A stretch of DNA of 9,039 nt from Clostridiales bacterium (GCA_019416265.1 DXXQ01000241.1:1-9039); one strand, 5' to 3'; counted from the first letter of the stretch, positions 1 to 6,976 are shown. The notes: a model not told the origin generated them from the sequence alone. Numbers and translations are program-made.

Positions 1-1439
1 ATGGTACCCTGACAACCAAATACAGAGAAGACCAGATTCCTACTCCTTTCCAGACAGATTATAACGGCAGTTTTCTTTTGAAAGGAGGGGAAACAGCTTT
101 CTTTTCCGGTATCAGACCCGGAACCGGCTATGAGATCAAAGAGGAGGAGCACTCTGATTATATCCAGACCGATCCGCCTGTGGGCATTCCTGCAGTGGGA
201 ACTGTTCTCCCGGAAGGAACGAGAGTCCGTTTTCAAAACCTGTATTCTCCAGAAACAGGAAATGACAAAGAATTTACTTCTCTGGACATACGAAAGGATA
301 TCCTTTTTCCAAAGGGCTTCTCCCCTCCGGAATCCCCCTTGTTTAAGTTCTGTGTCACTGTTGATAACAGGCCGTGGGCAAACGAAGCCTATACCTTGAT
401 ACACCTTGCCACGAAAAGAGTGGCGGCCAGGGGTGTCACAGATGATAAGGGTGCCTTTCTTATGAGAGGCGGGTACCTGGCACATTTTGAAACCGTACCC
501 TGTCACGCCGATTATCTGGTTTCAGAATCATCTGTCGACGGATGGCGCAGTGTTACCCCTCAGTCATATACAGGAGTCTTAAAATCTCCGGTCACCAGCC
601 TTTTCTTTGCCAATACAGAAGCAGCCTTTGCTGTCACCAAGGAACTGGAGGAGGAGACTTTAAGCCCTGATCCATTTCTTTTCGAATTAAAAAGAGACGG
701 TCAGCTCTGGGAGGGAGCCGGATATTATCTGTATACGGTCTCCGGCAGACAGGTGGACCACGCCCTTCACCGGACCGACGAAAAGGGAAGGTTTGCCCTC
801 CTTGGGGGACAGGCGGCAGTTTTTACGAGAATCCCCCTCCATACACGCTACAGTATAGCGGAATGTGCAGATAAGAAATTTGTTCAGACCTTTCCTCCTG
901 ATCCTCAAGGTTATACGGACAGGCTTGTTTCCCAATCTGCTGAAATCCTGCACTTTCGAAACCGGCCGGCCGAAAATCCAGCCTGTGCTGTTGAACTGTT
1001 TGTCCATAAAAAAGGAGAGGATCAGCTTCCCCTGGAAGGCGCCGTCTTCTGTCTTTACAGAGACAAAGCACAGACAGAAGAATTATGCAGATCGGTTTCA
1101 GACAAAGACGGTCTTGTGGATTTGGGCAAAATAGAACCCGGAACCTATTATTTACGGGAAGAACTGTCTCCTCCCGGCTACCGTCTCATGAAAACCTGCC
1201 TCAAGCTCAAGATAGAAGAGGAGGGGATCTGGGTTAATGAAACCTGTCACAAATATGGCAGCAGTGCCGGAGATGTTTCCTCTGACAAAAACGGGGAAAC
1301 CATAGGCGTTCACATTACTGTGCATAATCACAGGAATTTCCGGCTTCCCTTTACAGGAGGGAATGGAATCATTCTTTTCCTCCTGATCGGAGCCGCCGGT
1401 CTTTTGTGGTTCGGACGTCAATTCTTACGGACAGAGTGA
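1..1439 (+). CDS. LPXTG-anchored surface protein with repeats and SpaA-like domain (5' partial)
   Basis: The frame is open from base 3 with no stop, so this is the C-terminal 478 residues of a larger protein; the in-frame TTG at 78 is not a credible start because the upstream residues complete a repeat. Three diverged units share a TDxxGxF...GG...F...Y.(I/V).E core, at residues 18-47, 146-175 and 258-287. A SpaA/Cna-B-like domain follows at about 327-411, with a VHKKG segment (Lys336/337) and an REELSPPGY segment whose Glu386 sits where the isopeptide-forming glutamate of YxLxETxAPxGY domains usually lies. The end carries a sorting signal: LPFTG at 448-452, a hydrophobic stretch (IILFLLIGAAGLLW) and a short tail with arginines. 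It is therefore probably attached to peptidoglycan by a sortase, as an adhesin or pilin-like protein. The ligand is unknown. It shows no functional link to the genes downstream, from which a terminator separates it. Confidence 0.85.
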   Translation, partial: GTLTTKYREDQIPTPFQTDYNGSFLLKGGETAFFSGIRPGTGYEIKEEEHSDYIQTDPPVGIPAVGTVLPEGTRVRFQNLYSPETGNDKEFTSLDIRKDILFPKGFSPPESPLFKFCVTVDNRPWANEAYTLIHLATKRVAARGVTDDKGAFLMRGGYLAHFETVPCHADYLVSESSVDGWRSVTPQSYTGVLKSPVTSLFFANTEAAFAVTKELEEETLSPDPFLFELKRDGQLWEGAGYYLYTVSGRQVDHALHRTDEKGRFALLGGQAAVFTRIPLHTRYSIAECADKKFVQTFPPDPQGYTDRLVSQSAEILHFRNRPAENPACAVELFVHKKGEDQLPLEGAVFCLYRDKAQTEELCRSVSDKDGLVDLGKIEPGTYYLREELSPPGYRLMKTCLKLKIEEEGIWVNETCHKYGSSAGDVSSDKNGETIGVHITVHNHRNFRLPFTGGNGIILFLLIGAAGLLWFGRQFLRTE

Positions 1440-1448
1440 AACGGATAC

Positions 1449-1477
1449 TGGACAAAACAGAACAAATCAGTTAAAAT
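1449..1477 (+). promoter_or_regulatory. Candidate sigma-A promoter upstream of miaB
   Basis: TGGACA (1449-1454) and TAAAAT (1472-1477) are separated by 17 bases; each matches five of six consensus positions. It lies just after the surface-protein stop and before the hairpin at 1494-1531. A transcript from here would carry that hairpin near its 5' end. The match could be chance in an AT-rich gap. Confidence 0.35.
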
Positions 1478-1493
1478 ACATCGTAGAACTGTA

Positions 1494-1531
1494 GGCAACC
1501 CTGGTCATCCATCTCCGGGGTTGTCTTTATT
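1494..1531 (+). terminator. Intrinsic terminator after the surface-protein gene
   Basis: GGCAACCCTGG (1494-1504) pairs with CCGGGGTTGTC (1515-1525) over 11 pairs, two of them G-U, around a 10-base loop. TTTATT follows directly. The orientation fits termination of the surface-protein transcript. No matching A-rich run lies upstream of the stem, so it should not act in the reverse direction. It may also shape miaB expression if the promoter at 1449-1477 is real. Confidence 0.75.
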
Positions 1532-1554
1532 CCCTGAAAGAAAGGATATATATC

Positions 1555-3000
1555 ATGTTTAATGAAATTGATTTTAACAAGATAGATCTGACCCAGGCTG
1601 CTCCCCAGGAGGACACCAAACGCCAGTATTATTTTATTGCCAAGGCTCATTCCCAGGTAATGCTCATGAGCGAGGCCATAGGCCGTCCTCTTACCTACTG
1701 TCTGGAAACCTTTGGTTGTCAGATGAATGAAAAGCAGAGCGAAGTAGTTGCCGGTATCATGGATGAAATCGGCTATGTGCGCAAGTCTACAGAAGATGCG
1801 GATGTCGTTATCTACAATACCTGTACTGTGCGTGAAAATGCCAATCTTAAGGTTTACGGCCGTCTGGGCAAGCTTCAGAATCTGAAAAAACATAATCCGA
1901 ATATGAAAATCGTTCTTTTCGGCTGTATGATGCAGGAAGAGCACGTGGTGGAAAAAATCAAAAAGGATTATCCCTTTGTAAACCTTGTATTCGGAACTCA
2001 CAATATCTTCAAATTCGCAGAGCTGTACCATGAGATACTGGAATCAGAAAATCAGCTGATCGATATCTGGGAAGGAACCGACAAAATCGTGGAAGAGCTT
2101 CCTACCGAAAGAAATTACACCTTTAAATCCGGTGTAAACATTATGTTCGGATGCAACAATTTCTGCAGCTACTGTATTGTGCCTTATGTCCGCGGCAGGG
2201 AACGAAGCCGTGATCCTCAGGCAATCATCCGTGAAATTGAATCTCTGGTCCGCGACGGAGTATCTGAAGTCATGCTTCTCGGACAGAATGTAAACTCCTA
2301 TGGGAAAACTCTGGAGCATCCGGTTACCTTTGCCCAGCTTTTAAAAATGATCGAAGAGATCGAGGGACTGAAACGGATCCGTTTCATGACTTCACATCCT
2401 AAGGATTTATCCGATGAACTGATCCAGGTCATGGCAGAGAGCAAAAAAGTATGCCACCATCTCCACCTTCCCATGCAGTCCGGCAGCAGCCGTGTTTTAA
2501 AGGAAATGAACCGCCGCTATGATAAGGAGAAATATCTTGGACTTGTGGAAAAGATACGGGCAGCAGTTCCCGATATCTCCCTTACCACTGATATTATTGT
2601 CGGTTTCCCCGGTGAAACAGAGGAGGATTTCCAGGAAACTCTGGACGTTGTGGAGAAAGCCGGATTTGACACTGCCTTCACCTTCATCTATTCCAAACGC
2701 AGCGGTACGCCTGCGGCGAAAATGGAAGACCAGATTCCTGAGGATGTGGTAAAAGACCGCTTTGACCGTCTTCTTGCCCTTGTTCAGGAAAAAGGACGTC
2801 AGATTTCTTCAAGATTCGAAGGAACCGTCCAGGAAGTACTGGTAGAAACAGAGAGTAAGGAAAAAGGAATCTTTACGGGACGTACCCAGTATAACCTTCT
2901 TGTACATTTTCCGGGAACCCCCGAGCTGCTGGGTAAATATGTAAATGTTCATCTTGATACCTGCAAAGGGTTCTATTATCTGGGAACACTTACGGAATAA
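1555..3000 (+). CDS. miaB: tRNA-2-methylthio-N6-dimethylallyladenosine synthase MiaB
   Basis: MiaB is a radical SAM methylthiotransferase that converts i6A37 to ms2i6A37 in tRNAs reading UNN codons. This 481-residue protein has the expected layout. The N-terminal UPF0004/MTTase domain holds the auxiliary cluster ligands Cys55 (ETFGCQMNE), Cys90 (NTCTVRENA) and Cys124 (FGCMMQ). The radical SAM motif CNNFCSYC lies at 200-207 (Cys200, Cys204, Cys207), and PYVRGRERSR follows it. A TRAM domain spans about 418-480. The first 45 residues are a lineage-type N-terminal extension before the MTTase domain. AAAGGA at 1541-1546 lies eight bases before the ATG and supports the start. YNTCTVRENA and QMNEKQSE favour MiaB over RimO or MtaB. 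The next gene starts 75 bases downstream with no convincing terminator between, so co-transcription is possible. Confidence 0.96.
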   Translation: MFNEIDFNKIDLTQAAPQEDTKRQYYFIAKAHSQVMLMSEAIGRPLTYCLETFGCQMNEKQSEVVAGIMDEIGYVRKSTEDADVVIYNTCTVRENANLKVYGRLGKLQNLKKHNPNMKIVLFGCMMQEEHVVEKIKKDYPFVNLVFGTHNIFKFAELYHEILESENQLIDIWEGTDKIVEELPTERNYTFKSGVNIMFGCNNFCSYCIVPYVRGRERSRDPQAIIREIESLVRDGVSEVMLLGQNVNSYGKTLEHPVTFAQLLKMIEEIEGLKRIRFMTSHPKDLSDELIQVMAESKKVCHHLHLPMQSGSSRVLKEMNRRYDKEKYLGLVEKIRAAVPDISLTTDIIVGFPGETEEDFQETLDVVEKAGFDTAFTFIYSKRSGTPAAKMEDQIPEDVVKDRFDRLLALVQEKGRQISSRFEGTVQEVLVETESKEKGIFTGRTQYNLLVHFPGTPELLGKYVNVHLDTCKGFYYLGTLTE

Positions 3001-3032
3001 CTTTTCCGGGACTTCCCAATAACAAAAGAGCG

Positions 3033-3048
3033 TTTTTCCATGGAAAAA
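3033..3048. repeat. Perfect 16-base palindrome between miaB and the radical SAM gene
   Basis: TTTTTCCATGGAAAAA is identical to its reverse complement and lies about 28 bases before the next start codon. It has an AT-rich stem and no T-tract after it, so it is not a standard terminator. A dimeric DNA-binding protein could use such a site, but no regulator is encoded nearby and the function is unknown. Confidence 0.5.
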
Positions 3049-3075
3049 TGACAGACAACAGTCGAAAGGAGAACT

Positions 3076-4935
3076 ATGAGAAAGCTGGCTTTAAGCGATG
3101 AAATATTATTAAAGGTTGACAAATCCGCCCGCTACATCGGCGGGGAGGTCAACTCCGTCATGAAGACCAGAGATGTGGATATTCGTTTCGCGATGTGTTT
3201 TCCCGATGTATACGAAATCGGCATGTCCAATCTTGGTATGATGATTCTTTATAACATGTTTAATAAACGGGAGGATGTATGGTGTGAACGTGTTTTCTCT
3301 CCCTGGACAGATCTTGACCGTGTGATGAGAGAGGAAAATCTCCCCCTCTTTGCACTGGAATCCCAGGATCCGGTGAGAGACTTCGATTTCCTTGGTATTA
3401 CCCTGGGCTATGAAATGTGTTATACCAATGTGCTTCAGGTACTGGATCTCAGTCATATGCACCTTCTTGCAAAAGACCGTGGGGAGGATGAGCCTCTCGT
3501 GATCGGAGGGGGCGCCTGCGCCTATAATCCCGAACCTCTGGCGGAGTTTTTTGATCTTTTTTATATCGGGGAGGGCGAGACTGCCTACGATGCTCTTTTT
3601 GATGCGTATAAGGCAAACAAGGCAGCAGGAGGAACAAGACAGGATTTCCTTCTGAAAGCTGCTCAGATTCCGGGAATTTATGTCCCGTCTTTATATGAAG
3701 CCTCCTATAAAGAGGACGGAACCATCGCTTCTTTTAAGCCTGTAAAAGAGGGTGTTCCGGAAAAGGTGCAGAAGCAGGTCGTAACGGATATGGCAGCAGG
3801 CTACCGTGCCATTGAAGCTCCTGTGGTTCCGTTTATCAAGGCGACACAGGACCGCGTGACCCTTGAAATCCAAAGAGGCTGTATCCGCGGCTGCCGTTTC
3901 TGTCAGGCAGGCATGATCTACCGTCCTACCAGGGAAAGAAACGTAGAAGAATTAAAAGCTTCTGCCAGAGAAATGCTGAAAAACACCGGACATGAAGAAA
4001 TTTCCCTGAGCTCTTTAAGCTCCAGTGATTATACAGAGCTGAAAGAGCTTGTAAACTTCCTTATTGAAGAGTTTAAGGAGGAGGCTGTAAATATCTCCCT
4101 TCCCTCCCTTCGTATCGATGCCTTTGCTCTTGATGTAATGAGCAAGGTACAGGATGTGAAGAAGAGCAGCCTTACCTTTGCTCCGGAAGCCGGTTCCCAG
4201 CGTCTCAGAAATGTGATCAATAAGGGCCTGACCGAGGAGGATATCCTTCACGGAGCAGGAGAAGCCTTTAAAGGCGGCTGGAACAGAGTAAAACTCTATT
4301 TCATGCTGGGTCTTCCCACAGAAACAGAAGAGGATATGAAGGGAATCGCCCATCTTGCCCAGAAAATTGCGGAAGAGTATTACGAAATTCCCAAAGAGAA
4401 CCGAAACGGCAAGGTACAGATCAATGTAAGCACTTCCTTCTTTGTCCCGAAGCCTTTTACTCCCTTCCAGTGGGCAGGAATGTACAGTGAAGAGGATTTC
4501 ATCGCCAAGGCAAAGGTTGTCAAAAATGAGATCCGCCAGCAGACCAATCAGAGAAGCATCAAATACAGCTGGCATGAGCCGGATGTAACGATCCTGGAGG
4601 GCTTCCTTGCAAGAGGAGACAGAAGATGCGCCCAGGTTATCCTGAAAGCCTATGAAAAAGGCGCCTTATATGATGCCTGGTCGGAAAGCTTCCGCTATGA
4701 AATCTGGAAAGAAGCTTTTACAGAGACAGGAATCGATCTGGATTTCTACACCCTGCGGGAACGTTCCACAGATGAGATCCTTCCATGGGATTTCATCGAT
4801 GCAGGTGTGACAAAGCAATTCCTGATCCGGGAATGGAAGCAGGCGAAAAATGAGACTGTGACACCGAACTGCCGTCAGCAGTGTTCCGGCTGCGGTGCGA
4901 AACGATATGGAGGAGGCGTATGCTATGAAGGTTAG
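3076..4935 (+). CDS. TIGR03960 family radical SAM protein with B12-binding-like N-terminus
   Basis: The protein has 619 residues. The radical SAM motif is CIRGCRFC at 269-276 (Cys269, Cys273, Cys276), preceded by LEIQRG. The N-terminal region resembles the Rossmann-like B12-binding part of this superfamily: GGGACAYNPEP at 144-154 and GEGE at 165-168. The DxHxxG cobalamin histidine motif is not evident (DVYEIG is present instead), so cobalamin binding is uncertain. The C-terminus has Cys599, Cys603, Cys606 and Cys616 (CRQQCSGC then GGGVC), which could hold a second metal site. The family is usually named TIGR03960; substrate and reaction are unknown to me. AAAGGAG at 3065-3071 supports the ATG. 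Its last 11 bases overlap the DUF2344 gene, its usual partner, which is followed by an RNase E/G gene. An RNA- or ribosome-related role is an inference from that context alone. Confidence 0.9.
   Translation: MRKLALSDEILLKVDKSARYIGGEVNSVMKTRDVDIRFAMCFPDVYEIGMSNLGMMILYNMFNKREDVWCERVFSPWTDLDRVMREENLPLFALESQDPVRDFDFLGITLGYEMCYTNVLQVLDLSHMHLLAKDRGEDEPLVIGGGACAYNPEPLAEFFDLFYIGEGETAYDALFDAYKANKAAGGTRQDFLLKAAQIPGIYVPSLYEASYKEDGTIASFKPVKEGVPEKVQKQVVTDMAAGYRAIEAPVVPFIKATQDRVTLEIQRGCIRGCRFCQAGMIYRPTRERNVEELKASAREMLKNTGHEEISLSSLSSSDYTELKELVNFLIEEFKEEAVNISLPSLRIDAFALDVMSKVQDVKKSSLTFAPEAGSQRLRNVINKGLTEEDILHGAGEAFKGGWNRVKLYFMLGLPTETEEDMKGIAHLAQKIAEEYYEIPKENRNGKVQINVSTSFFVPKPFTPFQWAGMYSEEDFIAKAKVVKNEIRQQTNQRSIKYSWHEPDVTILEGFLARGDRRCAQVILKAYEKGALYDAWSESFRYEIWKEAFTETGIDLDFYTLRERSTDEILPWDFIDAGVTKQFLIREWKQAKNETVTPNCRQQCSGCGAKRYGGGVCYEG
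4909..4916 (+). promoter_or_regulatory. Ribosome binding site deciding the DUF2344 start
   Basis: GGAGGAGG lies inside the end of the radical SAM gene, eight bases before ATG 4925. It favours that ATG over an in-frame GTG at 4895, which has no good upstream site and would add ten residues ahead of the conserved MKVRIKFSKQGP start. Confidence 0.75.
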
Positions 4936-5632
4936 GATTAAATTCAGTAAACAGGGACCTATGAAATTTATCGGCCATCTTGACACCATGCGCTATTTCC
5001 AGAAGGCTGTTCGAAGAGCAGAACTTCCGGTTGCTTTCTCCGGAGGATACAGCCCTCATATGATCATGTCCTTTGCAGCCCCTCTTGGAGTAGGAACCAC
5101 AAGCCGCGGAGAATACTTTGATCTGGAGCTGGCAGAAACCGTTCCTACCAGCGAAATTACCAGAAGACTGAACGAAACCATGGCAGAAGGTTTTCAGGTG
5201 ATCAGCGCCCGTCAGGTAGAGGATGGAAAGGCCGGCAAAGCCATGTCCTTAGTTGCTGCGGCAGATTATCTGGTGGAATTCCGTCCCGGAAAAGAGCCTG
5301 CTGTTGAGTGGAAGAGTAAAGTCGAAGAATTTCTGGCCCAGAAGGAAATCCCGGTGACAAAGAAAACAAAGCGAAGCGAAGCAACTGTGGATATTCGTCC
5401 GTTCATCTATAAAATGGAGCTTCAGGGGGAAAAATTGTTCTTAAGCCTGGCTTCAGCAAGCGCCAACTATACCAAGCCTGAGCTTGTAACAGATACCTTC
5501 TTCAGCTGGCTTGGCACAGAACTTCCGGAATTTGCATATATGGTGGAGAGACTGGAGGTTTATGCAGACCTGGGAAAAGAGGAAAACCACAGATTTGTTT
5601 CTCTGGAAGCCTTAGGTGAGGAAGTTGAGTAA
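4925..5632 (+). CDS. TIGR03936 family protein (DUF2344), partner of the radical SAM protein
   Basis: This 235-residue protein begins MKVRIKFSKQGPMKFIGHLD, typical of DUF2344/TIGR03936. Conserved-looking segments are KFIGHLD (14-20, His18, Asp20), the RRAELP stretch at 30-35, SGGYSPH (39-45, His45) and PLGVG (53-57). No signal peptide or membrane segment is visible, so it is probably cytosolic. The family has no established biochemical function that I know. In many Firmicutes it lies directly beside, or is fused to, the TIGR03960 radical SAM protein, which suggests a joint role such as substrate binding or delivery; this is inference. The start overlaps the upstream gene by 11 bases and the stop overlaps the RNase gene, so all three are probably translated from one message in a coupled way. 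Confidence 0.88.
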   Translation: MKVRIKFSKQGPMKFIGHLDTMRYFQKAVRRAELPVAFSGGYSPHMIMSFAAPLGVGTTSRGEYFDLELAETVPTSEITRRLNETMAEGFQVISARQVEDGKAGKAMSLVAAADYLVEFRPGKEPAVEWKSKVEEFLAQKEIPVTKKTKRSEATVDIRPFIYKMELQGEKLFLSLASASANYTKPELVTDTFFSWLGTELPEFAYMVERLEVYADLGKEENHRFVSLEALGEEVE

Positions 5633-6845
5633 ATTAATCATTACAGAAATGAAGCTTGGGGAAACCCTCTGCCGGATCTGCGCCTCAGAAGAGGAAGGTC
5701 AGATTACGGAACTTCGTGCAGAGCCCTGCGGCAGGCAATCCAAGCTTGGAAATATTTATGTGGGACAGGTGGAAAATCTTGCTTCCAACATCGGCGCAGC
5801 CTTTGTACAGATCGCGCCGGGAGAGCGATGCTATTTCCCCCTCACAGAAGCAGAATACTGTATTTTTGCTTCGTCCGGTAAAAAGGACCAGCTCCCCTTA
5901 AAGCCCGGAGATGAAATTCTGGTACAGGTCAGCAGGGAAGCTATGAAGGGAAAGCTCCCGGCACTTTCCTCAAACCTGAATTTCACAGGAAAATATCTTG
6001 TCCTTACAACGGGAAATAAAAAGTTCGGCCTGTCCGGGAAACTTGCCGCAGAGGACAAAAAACGTCTCAGCAAGTGGCTGGAGGAGGAAATCCTGCGCCC
6101 GGATAAGGAGTACGGTCTCGTTGTCCGGACAAATGCCGCAGAGGCATCCAAAGAGGAAATCGAAAAGGAGCTGGCATATCTAAAACGCCAGTACCATAAA
6201 GCCGTTGTGGACGGCAGGTGCAGAACCTGCTTCAGCTGTGTTTACGAGACAGAGCCTTTCTATCTCTCTGCAGTGCGCGACGCCAGCATCCGCAGTCTGG
6301 AGGAGATCGTCACAGACGTTCCTGAGATCAGAGACCGGCTTCTGGCATACCTGGAGGAAAACAGTCCCCAGGAAGCAGCCAAGCTTTCCTTCTATCAGGA
6401 CAGACTGCTTCCCCTGTACAAGCTGCACCGGCTGGAAAATGCCATCGATACCGTATATAAAGAAAAGGTCTGGCTGAACAGCGGCGGCTTTCTTGTAATC
6501 CAGCAAACGGAAGCCTTCGTCTCCATCGATGTAAACAGCGGAAAGTTCACAGGAAAGAAAAAGGCATCGGAAACCTACCGGAAAATCAATCTGGAAGCTG
6601 CAAAAGAAATCGCCAGACAGCTCCGTCTCCGGAACCTGTCCGGAATCATTTTGATCGACTTTATCAATATGGAAAATCCGGATCATCGGGAGGAACTCTT
6701 TCATGTACTGCAGAAATTCCTGCGCAAAGACCCGGTAAAGAGCCGCGCCATTGACATCACCCCTCTCAATATTCTGGAAATGACCAGAAAAAAGGTTCGC
6801 AGGCCTTTGATAGAAGACCTTCGGGAAATTCAGGAAAATTTTTGA
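5625..6845 (+). CDS. rng: Ribonuclease E/G family protein, lacking the C-terminal zinc-link
   Basis: This is an Rne/Rng-family endoribonuclease for single-stranded RNA, expected to act in rRNA processing or mRNA decay. Counting from TTG 5625 it has 406 residues. An S1-like region begins at GNIYVGQV (about 43-50). The catalytic motifs VSIDVNS (Asp302, Asn304) and LIDFINM (Asp345) correspond to the E. coli RNase E magnesium-binding residues. The C-terminus stops at MTRKKVRRPL plus about 12 residues, just before where the CPxC zinc-link of RNase E normally starts; that motif is absent. An internal CRTCFSC (Cys199, Cys202, Cys205) is unusual. The start is uncertain: TTG 5625 follows AGGTGA at 5614-5619, while GTG 5616 would add three residues and has GGAAG six bases upstream. 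Both overlap the previous stop codon, implying translational coupling. It may be more like RNase G than RNase E, because there is no long scaffold tail. Confidence 0.9.
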   Translation: MSKLIITEMKLGETLCRICASEEEGQITELRAEPCGRQSKLGNIYVGQVENLASNIGAAFVQIAPGERCYFPLTEAEYCIFASSGKKDQLPLKPGDEILVQVSREAMKGKLPALSSNLNFTGKYLVLTTGNKKFGLSGKLAAEDKKRLSKWLEEEILRPDKEYGLVVRTNAAEASKEEIEKELAYLKRQYHKAVVDGRCRTCFSCVYETEPFYLSAVRDASIRSLEEIVTDVPEIRDRLLAYLEENSPQEAAKLSFYQDRLLPLYKLHRLENAIDTVYKEKVWLNSGGFLVIQQTEAFVSIDVNSGKFTGKKKASETYRKINLEAAKEIARQLRLRNLSGIILIDFINMENPDHREELFHVLQKFLRKDPVKSRAIDITPLNILEMTRKKVRRPLIEDLREIQENF

Positions 6846-6866
6846 CAAAAGTTTTTCATAAACCTA

Positions 6867-6895
6867 TTGACGAATGAGAATTTGTCTGTTATTAT
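6867..6895 (+). promoter_or_regulatory. Probable sigma-A promoter of the rplU-prp-rpmA operon
   Basis: TTGACG (6867-6872) and TATTAT (6890-6895) lie 17 bases apart; each matches the consensus at five of six positions. This starts transcription near 6902, at the beginning of the L21-type leader. A second TTGACA at 6842-6847 overlaps the RNase stop codon but has no good -10 at the right distance. Confidence 0.7.
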
Positions 6896-6900
6896 AACGA

Positions 6901-6976
6901 AGTATGCCGCACAAAGAGGTTCAAGCGCCGTAAGGCCACCATATTTGGCGAGTAAAGTTCATAGGAGGTGCCACAA
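6901..6976 (+). ncRNA. L21 leader (cis-regulatory RNA upstream of rplU)
   Basis: The segment sits between the promoter and rplU and resembles the Firmicutes L21_leader family, with the blocks TGCCGCAC, TTCAAGCGCCGTAAGGC and TTTGGCGAGTAAAG. A hairpin GCC-GUAA-GGC (6927-6936) has a GNRA-type tetraloop. Alternative pairings are possible: GCCA (6935-6938) with TGGC (6946-6949), or CGCC (6926-6929) with GGCG (6947-6950). GGCCACC could also pair, with one bulge, with GGTGCC at the ribosome binding site. Autogenous control by L21 is the family hypothesis; the ligand is not shown here. The family assignment is from memory of the consensus. Confidence 0.7.
6963..6970 (+). promoter_or_regulatory. Ribosome binding site of rplU
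   Basis: AGGAGGTG lies six bases before ATG 6977. It contains an in-frame GTG (6968) that would add three residues, but that codon is part of the ribosome binding site itself, so ATG 6977 is chosen. Confidence 0.85.

Noticed and set aside
78..80. TTG as the start of the surface protein
   Set aside because: The frame stays open to base 3, and residues 18-26 before and at this codon (TDYNGSFLL) belong to a repeat core, so the gene begins outside the window.
1471..2031. Reverse-strand open frame of 186 codons opposite miaB
   Set aside because: It lies opposite well-supported MiaB coding sequence, has no recognisable domain, and begins and ends without operon context; it is a shadow of miaB codons.
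3001..3032. Possible terminator after miaB (CTTTT/AAAAG around GGG-ACTT-CCC)
   Set aside because: The pairing is short and interrupted by unpaired bases, and no T-run follows the helix directly.
4015..4575. Reverse-strand open frame of 186 codons opposite the radical SAM gene
   Set aside because: It is fully inside a recognised gene on the other strand and its translation resembles no family I know.
4895..4897. GTG start for the DUF2344 protein
   Set aside because: ATG 4925 has a strong site eight bases upstream and matches the usual family N-terminus.
6180..6848. Reverse-strand open frame of 222 codons opposite the RNase gene
   Set aside because: The length is notable but the sequence is the complement of conserved catalytic codons, with no domain recognised.
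6842..6870. Second promoter using TTGACA 6842-6847
   Set aside because: At the 17-base distance the -10 would be TATTGA, a poor match; the promoter at 6867-6895 is better.
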